Shown here in pieces: positions 11,301-20,640 of a stretch of 64,000 bases of DNA (position 1 is the first letter of the stretch; each line of letters starts with the position of its first letter). Origin of the DNA: Benincasa hispida (taxonomy: Eukaryota; Streptophyta; Magnoliopsida; Cucurbitales; Cucurbitaceae); assembly GCF_009727055.1 (NCBI RefSeq), contig NC_052359.1, positions 22,094,890 to 22,158,889 of the forward strand, in the 5' to 3' direction. Below the pieces are notes generated by a model, which was not told the DNA's origin, did no database searches, and saw only the letters and a program-made list of their open reading frames with translations. The translations under genes and the position numbers were made by a program.

Positions 11301-14300
11301 CTTAGGAATGTTCTTCAAAGTGAGAGTGTGAACTACACATGGCATCCAAACTATGGGAAACTATGATTCAATAATTTGTCTTGCACTTTTACAATTTGCA
11401 ACATTGTCAGTGATTATTTGAATCACATTCTCATGTCGCACTCACTTATGACTTCTTTCATCATATTTACTATGAAGTATTTTCTTTATTCTCGCCTGAG
11501 AAATCTACAACTTTACATTGGTCCTCTTTCTGTGATTGTCATAAAGTTAATTAATGGTCTCCTCTACAAATCGCTCCATCCATCATTGACAATACTTGTC
11601 CCAGACAACCTACTTTTAATAGATTGCAACAATCTCTCTACATTTGCTTTTTCTTTTTGGAGAAGAGTTGCTCTCAACTTATTATACCCCGGAGGTAAAT
11701 AACCTAACAAAGCATTATTTGCAACCAAAGTAAATGCGTTCACATAATGTGGATTCTAGCCAAATGAAAAGGCAAACCTGAGGAATAAAGCATTCCAACT
11801 ATCTCTAAATCCACTTGATCACGAATTGCCAAGTTAAACGACTTCTCAAGTGCACAAACATTTCCTTTCCTTTTCTTTTGTTGAATAAGAATATGAATAG
11901 CTACCCATACTTGAGATTCAGTTTGTATATGTTGTGAAGGTGGTAAAGGAACTTCTTTAGGAGCATTCCTTGCAGTATGAGCTTTAGCTTCATCTTCTAA
12001 CTTTTGTATGTCAGCCAGATCTTTAGGGGTGACCTTTTTACATACTCCAATCCCAAATCCTCCAAATTTTAGTAGGTGTGCCTTAACTCTTGTATAAGAA
12101 CCTTTATATTTTTTTTACAAAAATTTCATTACCAAGCAATATTCAGGGTCCATTCAATCTTTCATTTTTGTCACATATTGCCATAATGGTTTCATTTCAT
12201 CTTCGGTAGTCATTTTCTAATTAATTTCAGTATGACTTAAGATGACTCTGCCATACTAGTTTTTAAATAAAACAAAAAGAACAAAATAAAAATGGGATGT
12301 TCATAAAAGGGAGAAAAAAACAAAAAGAAAAAATAGATATGGGGGAGAAAGAAACCAAAGTGTTGTGAGGGTTGGTTGGGCTTTAAGTCGGCCTTTGAGA
12401 AAGGAGGGAGATCGTTCATGACTTCGTGGTGGACGTCTGTCTTTGAGAAACAAAAAAGGACGGACAATAACCCCAAAAACATATCATAAATTGTTGGGCT
12501 GGGTTTTTGGGCTTCAAATGCCCGTTTTAATTGTTTTTTTTTTTTTTTTTTCAATTTTGCAGGCCCTGTGTCCCTTTACGTGTCTCAGCCATGTCCTTCT
12601 GGGCATGTCAGAAATTAAAATAATAATAATAAAATAATTGACATGCTAGCTGGTGTGTCCAACACGTGTCGGGGCATGTCGGTGTCCGACACGTGTCCAA
12701 CACAGACATTTGGCCATCTTAGGAGTATTGGTGCTTTATAGCTTCTTTGAATTCTTTCCATAGTGTTTAGACGGCCATGCGGCAAGACACCATAGAAAAG
12801 TTTTTACTTTCTTGGGACTTTTACGTTCCATTTGCTAAAAAAAATCCCAGTCGACTCAGGAGCCTAACAGATTGTCTTTCTCTGAGTTTGGTTTTGTCCC
12901 TCAAGGACGTCGATGAACTTTTCCCATTCAGCCAATTCACAGTCAAAAAGCCCCCTTCTAATATCCAAATTCCACACTTCTCTCTGAGAGGACCAAACAT
13001 TTTGGATCATATAATATCTGGAATTTGCTATGCAGTAAATGGCAGGGATTTTTAATGCAGAAAGGCCTCGAAGAATCCCATTTATCCTCCCAGAATTTGA
13101 CCATATCACCAATCCCAACCTTATAAGTTTGCTCCTGTAAAAAAAATCTTTATTTTTTCAAATATTTTTCCGGGGGCTGCAAGTAATCTTTTAATTTCTA
13201 ATGCAAGGAATCCATCGACTCTGAGTAGCCAAATTTGGTTTCTATCACCTTCTTCCAGAGGGTATTCTCAGGCTGAGAATATCTCGACACTCGCTTAGCT
13301 AGAAAAGCACTATTCTTCTTCAATCACCCACACCCAGGCCCCTGAGATTTGAAGCAGTGACCGTTTTCCAATTATCTAAGTGACTTCCTTTTTGTTCGCT
13401 CCTTTCCAGTCGAAGTCCCTGATAATTTTGTCAATGATGGAGCTCACTTTGCTAGGGATTCTGAAAACGGAGAGAAAGTAGCGATTGAAGCCATTAGCAA
13501 CACTTGGTTTTTTACCATTATAAGGGAAAGTGAAAAATGATGAAAGAAGCCTACTTTGTTTTTTTTTTGGTTTGGTTTTGTTTTGTTTTTTTTGCATATA
13601 TATTTTTTATTTGTTCCATTTCCTCCCACCGAGGAATTTAAACAATTCTGTTCATAGGAAAAGTCTTCAATAACTCTCGATTTGTCATGCCACTCTTGTT
13701 TCTCATTTTTATGAATAAAACTAAAGACATCCTATTTTTTTGAACAGTCTGGACGGACTGTTTAAATTTCTATTTCCCCTAGATATCTAAACTTTACGTT
13801 ACCTTAATTACATCTAGACTTTACTAAGCTCAGGTAGTGGGACAGCATAATTTTGACCTATTTGGAGTGATCATGGATGGCACCTGGATTTGACATAGCA
13901 TGTTTCGTTTGGAGTTGTAGGGGGTTCTGAAATGGAAATTGATGGACTAAGATTTGACCTTTTCCCTTTCAATTATCTAATTGGAATTTCTTATGGTGAA
14001 GTGCATTCTTGATTGATCTTCCTCTACCTTTTTTTCAGTTTACAGATGAGGAAATTGAACGCTGCTATGAAGAATTTTATGACGATGTGCATACTGAGTT
14101 TTTGAAGTACGGGGAAATTGTTAATTTCAAGGTCTCCTGCATTTGGTACCTTGTTTGTATGGTTTGTTTATGCTTTTGTTTTGTTGTCATTTCTTTATCT
14201 TAGCAGTGAGAAAATTCTTTTTAAGTTCCATTGCCATTTTAAGTTTTGGGTCCTTGCCGTTTTAAGTTTCAGATGTTTGGTTTTCTTCAATTAAATCCTC

Positions 14301-17300
14301 ACTTGTTTAATTTTGTTTTGAGGAGTTTCAAAGAGTTTTCAAGTCAAGTCTTTTGAGTGAGAAGATCTCTTCAAAGTTGCTTGGATTATTGCTTACCCTT
14401 GGTGTTTTATGCTCATTGCACCTTCAGCATCCATGCTTTTTTTTAATTTGGTTATTTTAGAATGATTCTGTTCTTTCAGCCTTGTCATTAAGTCTTTTGT
14501 CTTGCATTTGACTTTTTCTTTGTATCTTGTGCATTAGTCTCCTTTTATTATTTCAATGAAAACTTCATTTCCTTTTCAAAAAAACTAGAAAAAAAAAGTG
14601 AGAAAATTCTTTCACTGGGTTTGGTTTTTGATATTTAACCTCAAAATTGCATTTGCTTACAGCGAAATATGGTATTTTTGTTCAGGTGTGTAGAAATGGC
14701 TCTTTCCACTTAAGGGGAAACCTTTACGTGCACTATAAGTCGGTGGACTCAGCTGTGCTTGCTTATAATGCCAACAATGGTCGTTTCTATGCAGGGAAAC
14801 AGGTACTGATTTCTCCAATTATCCTCATTAGGACTAAGAGTAAGTGACTAGACGAAAGATATCTGTTCATCATCCTAAACCTCCTTGTGCTTATACAGAG
14901 CAAGATATTTTGAACTTTTGAATTTTGTTCATGTTATGAAGCTTCCCACTAACCTCAGTTTAGGTCATAACAAAGAAAGGAAGTTCTCTTGAGAGATTTG
15001 GACTCTTAAAAAGGAATGAGCTTGACTTCTCCCCTTCTCTTGCTGTTCTCAATCCAAAGCTTTTGCTAATTATTTCATTCAAGACATTTGTTTGAATTGG
15101 AATGCTTTTATTTCTTTAGTTTAGTTAATGTATTACTCTCTTTGTATCTTCCTTTGTTATGGTGTCTTGTATTTTTGAACATTAGACTCCTTTCATTATA
15201 TCAATGAAAATTAATGAAAGGTTTTCTTTCTTAAATAAAAGAATGAACTCTAGAACCCATGGCTGTAATACCAAGAATAGAAAGAAAATATAGTCACGAG
15301 CTTAAATTGATCCAGATCCCCTATGATGTCATTGATTCAAAGAATTATGCCTTGAACGTGGGGTGCAATAAGCTTTATTTGGCCGAGAAGATTATTAAGC
15401 TTGGTCTGTCTTCTTAAGTGTATGCAAACTAAAATTTCATGTACAAATAAAGAAAACAATAATTTCCAATTCGTGTTTATGGTGCTCCCAAGGCCAAAAT
15501 TATAAAAACTGTTCTTGCATGTATCATTTTTTTATGGTATTGCGCATAGCTCAGCTAGTAATTTCTCCTCCATACTTCTACAATCTACAATCTTTTTATT
15601 ATGGTTATTATTATTTAATTTTAAGAATTCAGGAACTGTTGGTTTTTTGTTTGATTTCTTTCCTAAGTGCATTGCTCTCTCCGCTTCTCTCCCTTTTTTC
15701 CCCCTTGCTTGGCTTTGAATCATCTGTGGATTTTTTTTATGACAGGTAATATGTGAATTTGTAAATGTTACCAGATGGAAGATAGCTATATGTGGGGAAT
15801 TTATGAAGACAAGGTACAAGGTATGGAACTACAACCTTTTCCTTTTATTTAAAACTAATTATCTTCATTGAAGTTCTTTCACCGTGCTGTTGTTGATGGT
15901 TTCCATTGCTTCCTTTCAGACGTGTTCTCATGGAACAGCTTGTAATTTCATTCATTGTTTTCGAAATCCTGGTGGGGACTACAAATGGGCCGACAGTGAC
16001 AAACCTCCTCCACGATATTGGTTGAAAAAAATGGCTTTTCTGTTTGGTTATTTAGATGAATCCGAGAATGAAAAACATACTGAGCTTGACCACTGGGACA
16101 AGTTCGGAAAATCCAGCAAGTCAATGTCAACAGATGTCGACAGGTATTCATCTGGATTGACTATGATTTACAATGTCTCTTCTTTTCATTGCCCCTTTGT
16201 TTTCTTAATTCTCGATTTCTTAAAATCCCATCATTCGGTATCATTTATTTTGATAATGTTTGAATGACTAAGTTTTCGTATTAGCAAAAGTTTGTCCAGG
16301 CGATATCTTCCCTTATAGCTTGTTTGAACTTTAAAAGGGGATAGCTTTCTGGCCGTTCATTGTCTGAGCTAACTTTTATATGCGATCTAGTGTCTAGTTA
16401 ATACCAGGGATGTCCTTTTTCTTCACAAGCTCAGACATTTTATATTAACTAGAATGCTTGAGTTTGGGATTGAGGATGAGCTGTCTTTGGCTGGACTTTA
16501 TTCATATCCGTGGGATAAAAAATATAATGTACGTTTGTATTTCTAAATAGTTTGTCACCACCACCAATGATTTCATTTAGGAGCCGTTTGGTTTGCGGGT
16601 TTTCTGCATGGGAATTGCCTTAGGTATCCAATTCCTATGTTTGTTTCACAGTTTTCAACTCTTTAGCTATTCCCAAGCATCCTCATTTCCCACGGATAAT
16701 GGTTTCTATTCCCTTCTAAATCTGTGGGTTCTCTTTTCCTCTATATATTTGTATTTCATTTTACATATATTTCACTTTGAATATAGTTAACCAATTAATT
16801 AATTAATATTAATTTAATAAAAATAGTATAAATATTTATTTTAATAAATCAATAATGATCTATTAAAATATTTACTTAACTTTTTTTATAATAAAAAATT
16901 ATTAAATGAATGAAATTATTTTTTTGCATAAATTATTAATTTATTAACTAATAATAACTTAAATACATTTAATTAGTAAACTGAGATTAGTTAAATTTAG
17001 TTAGTATTTAATTTTATTTTTCAATAATAGTAATTTATTACTTTTTTTTAATAATCAAGTAATTTATGAAGATTAATTTTGATTTGATCATTTATTATGA
17101 ATATATAATCATCACTGATTATTTATAAGAAGTTAATTATTTATTGTGATTAATTTTTATTACTCCATTTATTAACATATCATATTTGCAAAACACGTTT
17201 TAGTAATTTTTTTTTTTATTAATATATCATATTTTTATCTCATTTTCTTCACATTTTATATAATATATTATCCATTAAATATATTTTCTTATATTATTTA

Positions 17301-18876
17301 ATCAAAAGTAAAATTACTTATGTTGAACTTAATTAATAATAAAAATGATTAAGTGTTAAATTATAATTAGTATGACATTCATTAAATGCATTAATTGGTT
17401 ACTTTTAATTATAAATTACTCCATCTTCAAATATTTATAATTAAAATTATTATTGATTCATAATTAATTAACTTTTTATTAATATACTGAATATTATTTA
17501 TTCTTTAAATTATTAGTCTATTGCAATTATAATAAGATTTTCATACTTAATTTCATAAATTAAACACAATTTTTGTTCACAAAATTGTGATAGCATTTCC
17601 ATACACAACCAAACACGGTCATCTTTGATTCTTAGACATCTTATTCCCAAATATTTTATTCCCAATCAGACATTTAGAAAGTCTTAAACCAAACGACCCC
17701 GTAGAATACCATTATTGGATCCATCTCTTATCACTTCAATCTCTGATTCTTCATGATAGATATCGTTCAAGAAGATCTAAATCTAGAAGTCTGGACCATG
17801 GGTCTAGAAGAAGTAACAACAGTGAAAATGACTATAAATGGATCAGGCACTCTCGTGGGGAAAAAGTTTATGAGAAGCAGCAAAGTTTGGATGAAGAAGA
17901 ATATGAGAAGGCAAAATATGACCAACGGAGAAAAAACAGATCTAATGATGCAGATTCTGACGAATCAGTGGATAAGTTTGAGGAGAGAAGCAAAGATAGA
18001 GATCGTGGTAGGAGATCAAGACAGCCTAGAAAACAGGATAGCAAATGGGGAACTGGTATTCGAGATGCAGATCGTGATGGCAATAAGGACACATCAAATG
18101 ATACTGATGAAGGCTGGTCAAGTGGTGATGGGGACAAAGATGGGCATCAACACAAAAGAAGGAAAAGCAATGGGCGTGTTTCTGGGACTTTTAAATCCAC
18201 AGATGGTTCTCCAAGCAAGAGCGTAATTAAGGATTATGATACACGCCGAATTTCTTCTTCTGATAGAAACAAGGAGAGGCGTCTAACATATGGTGGGAAA
18301 CCCAAGAAAGCAAGAAGTCCAAGTGCAGGAAAATCGGGTAGTCATTACTTTGAGTCAAGTTCTAGGGACTTGAACACTGAGGATGGTTACAGCATCGATT
18401 CCTTACATAATGATGTCCTATCAGATGACAGTTGGGAGGCATCTATTTCAGATCGATATGTTGAGAGATTCAAACCACTGGATCTCGACAAAGAATATTG
18501 TAGCAACGAGCGAATCGACAAGGAAAACCGATGGGATCCTGAAAGAAGTTACGATGAATTTGAGAAATGTAGGGAGACTACAAGTGCTATGTGCTGTGAA
18601 TCGGGAAGCCCTGTTTGCGAAGGTGAAAGAAGTAAATCAGATGTTCTAGATACAGTGGACTGCCACGGTTACAAAGTTAACAAGCGAAATCATAGGGAAC
18701 TCGAAAGTAGTAACTCATATAAACCCCGAAGGTCTCAAAAGAAATCTTCTCGGCATGATGATGATCAGTATTTCAGTGATTTGAAATCAGAGAATACGAA
18801 TTCTGATGGCTATTATCTTAGTAAACGTCCTAGGAGCACCAGTCATTCTAGGACAAAGAAGCACAAACATAGCTAA
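5304..18876 (+). CDS. RGH3: U2AF35-related splicing factor (ZRSR2/Urp family; CCCH zinc finger protein 5 / RGH3-like)
   Basis: Nine exons join in frame: 5304-5660, 5935-6084, 6206-6340, 6472-6630, 14039-14131, 14686-14802, 15746-15820, 15920-16143 and 17760-18876 (TAA), 2427 nt or 808 residues. Residues 1-119 are a Glu/Lys-rich probable coiled coil. A first CCCH zinc finger is Cys219-x8-Cys228-x5-Cys234-x3-His238. An RRM of the U2AF-homology type covers about 243-347 ([35 protein letters not shown]). The second CCCH finger is Cys353-x10-Cys364-x5-Cys370-x3-His374, followed by [13 protein letters not shown]. Exon 9 encodes an RS-rich tail starting near [11 protein letters not shown] and ending in a basic stretch. 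This order is that of ZRSR2, which recognises 3' splice sites, mainly of U12-type introns, in the nucleus; the maize orthologue is RGH3. All splice sites are GT-AG except intron 3, which is GC-AG. None of the introns has a U12-type donor. The frame is intact, so the gene looks functional. Confidence 0.93.
6341..6471 (+). other. GC-AG intron (intron 3)
   Basis: The exon ends GAACAG and the intron begins GCATTTCT, ending in TTCCAACAG. Using the GC donor joins NFGTEQ to [10 protein letters not shown] in frame, just before the first zinc finger. The nearest downstream GT (about 22 nt further) would break the frame. GC-AG introns are a known minor class spliced by the major spliceosome and are often linked with alternative splicing. 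Confidence 0.75.
8095..8340 (+). pseudogene. LINE ORF2 C-terminal fragment
   Basis: Frame-shifted translation contains AILWVLWKE followed by a segment like [17 protein letters not shown]. This resembles the extreme C-terminus of plant L1-type ORF2 proteins (WxLWxERNxRxF and the following Trp-rich stretch). It lies ahead of a second, longer LINE piece in the same orientation. Several frame changes show it is dead. Confidence 0.5.
8490..8560. repeat. A-rich tract
   Basis: The stretch CAACAAATTTCATTGAG is followed by A-rich sequence. In reverse complement it resembles the TTCAATGAAA tails in introns 5 and 6, so it may be a LINE or SINE 3' tail in opposite orientation. The evidence is short. Confidence 0.35.
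8620..9985 (+). pseudogene. LINE (L1-type) endonuclease C-terminus and reverse transcriptase N-half, broken
   Basis: In the plus direction, interrupted frames give the late endonuclease part ([20 protein letters not shown], about 8755-8820) and the linker with [15 protein letters not shown] near 8940. The RT start follows ([20 protein letters not shown], then [13 protein letters not shown] and LKIDFEKAY) at 9557-9830, and then [15 protein letters not shown] near 9900. The FADD catalytic block is missing because the homology stops near 9985. A 14-G run at 9333-9346 and many stops show decay. At the right edge it meets LINE sequence in the opposite orientation. Confidence 0.8.
9986..10264 (-). 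pseudogene. LINE zf-RVT region and C-terminus, minus strand
   Basis: Minus-strand frames contain [20 protein letters not shown], matching the zf-RVT zinc-binding segment near the end of plant LINE ORF2. Further on comes LWALW and ERNGRLF, the extreme C-terminus. The 5' continuation of this piece is at 12714-13620, on the far side of a hAT element. A stop inside LWALW-ERN and several frame changes show decay. Confidence 0.7.
10276..12702 (-). mobile_element. hAT transposon inserted in the LINE
   Basis: The segment separates two parts of one minus-strand LINE reading and is flanked by related 11-mers, CAGATGTTTGG (10265-10275) and CAGACATTTGG (12703-12713), 9 of 11 identical. These probably contain a decayed 8-bp target duplication. 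Both subterminal regions are rich in ACACGTGTCGG/GACACCGACA motifs in opposite orientation (about 10305-10375 and 12640-12700). The interior encodes a dead hAT transposase. The exact ends are uncertain by several bases. Confidence 0.7.
10630..12213 (-). pseudogene. hAT transposase, degraded
   Basis: From an ATG at about 12213 on the minus strand, the frame reads a BED-type zinc-finger region (WQYVTK, later [14 protein letters not shown] with [18 protein letters not shown]). The linker [20 protein letters not shown] is typical of DUF659-type plant hAT proteins. Further fragments follow: [17 protein letters not shown] near 11590, VIQIITDN and NCK near 11400, and the C-terminal [20 protein letters not shown] with a final acidic tail ending near 10630. 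Stops and frameshifts are scattered throughout. It can no longer make a whole transposase. Confidence 0.75.
12714..13620 (-). pseudogene. LINE reverse transcriptase C-terminal half, minus strand
   Basis: Minus-strand frames give [20 protein letters not shown] near 13390-13470 (the IPxxVxxxIxxxxRxFLW block of plant LINEs). A degraded GLGVGD segment and [20 protein letters not shown] near 12880-12960 follow, then a KVKTFLW-like block near 12830. Reading continues across the hAT insertion into the zf-RVT fragment at 9986-10264. Many frameshifts mark it as old. Confidence 0.75.
14515..14590 (+). repeat. Short dispersed repeat in intron 5 (LINE/SINE-like 3' tail)
   Basis: TTTGTATCTTGTGCATTAG followed by CTCCTTTTATTATTTCAATG and an A-rich end. 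A close relative lies in intron 6 at 15168-15240. The T-rich start, TTCAATGAAA core and A-rich finish suggest the 3' end of a retroposon. Confidence 0.4.
15168..15240 (+). repeat. Short dispersed repeat in intron 6
   Basis: Second copy of the repeat at 14515-14590, with the core ATTAGACTCCTTTCATTATA then TCAATGAAAA. It is followed by a second, partial ATGAAAG block and A-rich sequence. Confidence 0.4.
16581..17700. mobile_element. Non-coding TIR element (PIF/Harbinger-like) in intron 8
   Basis: The left end reads GAGCCGTTTGGTTTGCGGG and the right end, in reverse complement, GGGGTCGTTTGGTTTAAG. Their shared CGTTTGGTTT core forms terminal inverted repeats. TAG trinucleotides sit just outside both ends (16578-16580 and 17702-17704), compatible with the 3-bp TWA-like duplication of PIF/Harbinger elements. 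The interior is extremely AT-rich and non-coding. It fills most of intron 8, between exons 8 and 9. Confidence 0.6.
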
Positions 18877-19100
18877 GAGAAGGAAACCACCAGGAAAAAT
18901 CCCAGACGATCAATTTGGAACTTTCATATCATACAACTTATGCTTACAAAGAAGTCAATTTTAACCCGCACGAGGCTCAAAAAAGAATTTAACTTGAAGT
19001 GCTATGCATATTATCTATATGCTTATTGTAAAGAAGAGAACTTGCTTCTGCATTTCCTTGAAAAGAAATGAAAAATTCTAGGGATATGTTCACTTTTGAA
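18877..19100 (+). other. Probable 3'UTR of the splicing-factor gene
   Basis: The 200 or so bases after the TAA have mixed composition before AT-rich repeats begin. Weak polyadenylation-like AT-rich motifs occur near 19010-19080. No definite cleavage site can be assigned. Confidence 0.35.
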
Positions 19101-19493
19101 ATTTTATTTTAAGGAATGGTTGATGCCAATGACATAGAAAAGGATGACATGAAGAGAATGCGGATTTGCTGCTAGGAACTTGAACCAACCTTTTGTTTGC
19201 CCCTTTCATATTGTCAAGTATTTGTCGAAAGTCTATTTTTGCCCTATGTACATTCTTTGTTAGGCTCGGGTTTGCAATGCTTTTGGGTCGGATTTTAAGC
19301 ATTTATAAGCATAGTTCTAGTTTCAAAACGTTCGATAAAATCTAATTGATTGGAATTTTTTCTTACTTACCTTAGAAGGGTAAAAAAAAAAAAAAAAACC
19401 TAAAATGTTATGACACATGGAAGTTTCATACATCAAATTTCCATACAACTTTGACCATTGGAGATGTAGGTGATAGAAAGTGATAGACTATTA

Positions 19494-20129
19494 AGGGTGT
19501 TCATGGGTTGAGTTTGGTTGGGTTGAGTTGAAGGACTTTTTGGACCTAACCCAATTGTTCGGGTTATAAATTTTTTTAACCCAAATAACTCTCACTAAAA
19601 AATGAACCCAACCCAACCATGAAATATTTGGGTTGGGTTGGGTTGGATTACTCGGGTCATTTATTTAAAATTCTTTTATAAAAGTAAATAAAATGTTAAT
19701 ATGTAAAAATTCAACTTAACTATTTTCATATATGAATTAAGATTAACAACTCAATTTCAATTTATAAAATATACAATTTTTTTCAAAGTGCAAAAAAAAA
19801 CTATTTTTAAGAATTGTTGAAGAATAAATTATCAAAAAAATCGATAAAATTAAAAAAAAAAACTAAAATAAATATATGTATATCTAATTGTACATAGGCA
19901 AAAAAAAAAAAATATATTATATTTTAAAGTTAATAAGTTTGGGTTGGTGCGGGTTGATTTGGGTTATTTTAGGTGACCCATAAACCAACTCAACCCAAAA
20001 AAATTTTATTTATTTGAACCCAACCCAACCAAAAAAAAAAATTCATAACCAAACCCTAACCAAATGGGACCAAATGGGTTGGGTTGGGGATTGATTTTTT
20101 CGGGTCATTGGATTTTTTAAACACCCCTA
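19494..20129. mobile_element. hAT-type MITE, copy 1 (GGGTTGGGTT-rich)
   Basis: The ends are AGGGTGTTCATGGG and, in reverse complement, TAGGGGTGTTTA. They are flanked by GACTATTA (19486-19493) and GATTATTA (20130-20137), an 8-bp target duplication with one transition. GGGTTGGGTTGGG blocks lie inside both ends in opposite orientation. The AT-rich centre matches the copy at 30233-30826. There is no coding capacity. Confidence 0.7.
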
Positions 20130-20137
20130 GATTATTA

Positions 20138-20640
20138 TCTGTGTCTATCATGACATAGATACATACAAACGGTAGTATATCGCGGTCTATCATACATAGA
20201 TTGTGATATATGTTATATTTGTAAATATTTTCAGCAGTTTTGTCATTTAAAATAATTTTTCTATAATATAAATAATAATAGGACAAATTGTTTTAAATGG
20301 TAAAGCTGCTAAAAATATTTTTAAATATAGCTAAATCAGTGATAGAACTTAGACATCCATCAGTGAGTGATGGATGATAGAAAGTGACATTTCATTATAT
20401 TTGTAAATATTTTGATTTATTTTTTTATATTTTTCTTCTCCTTTATCGTCGTTGGTCCTTTTTTTTTTTTTTTTTTTTTTTACATAAATATCCCTAAAAA
20501 CATATTTAAAAATTACAAAATGTCTATTTATTAATTTAAATTTATTTATTGATTTTTTTTTTGTAATTTTTTCAAATATATTAATCGACATCAAAATTTT
20601 ATCTATATTTATATTGACATTTCCATAAAATTAAGATCTC
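20138..20640. repeat. Dispersed repeat with CTATCA/TGATAGA motifs
   Basis: Contains several CTATCA and TGATAGA words, the phrase TATTTGTAAATATTTT, and CATTTAAAATAATTTTTC. The same phrases recur near 34640-34760 and, in part, at 36990-37140, so it belongs to a dispersed non-coding family. A poly-T run lies at about 20460-20481. Confidence 0.45.

Larger units (their letters stand above)
6631..14038 (+). other. 7.4-kb intron 4 filled with transposon remains
   Basis: This phase-0 intron (GTCTGTTA ... TTTTTTCAG) separates exon 4, ending GLE, from exon 5, beginning FTDEEIERC. It holds LINE pieces in both orientations and a hAT element. 6631-8090 is AT-rich and I recognise nothing in it. The other introns are 99 to 1616 bp, so this one has been greatly enlarged by insertions. 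Confidence 0.85.

Noticed and set aside
17753..18226. Plus-strand open frame overlapping exon 9 in another frame
   Set aside because: It is a shadow of the RS-domain exon. The frame joined to exon 8 by the acceptor at 17759 gives RS-rich sequence without stops to 18876.
19500..20100. GGGTTGGGTTGGGTT stretches as interstitial telomere repeats
   Set aside because: The unit is GGGTTG, not the plant telomere TTTAGGG, it occurs in both orientations within an element with inverted ends and 8-bp target duplications, and it recurs at 30233-30826.
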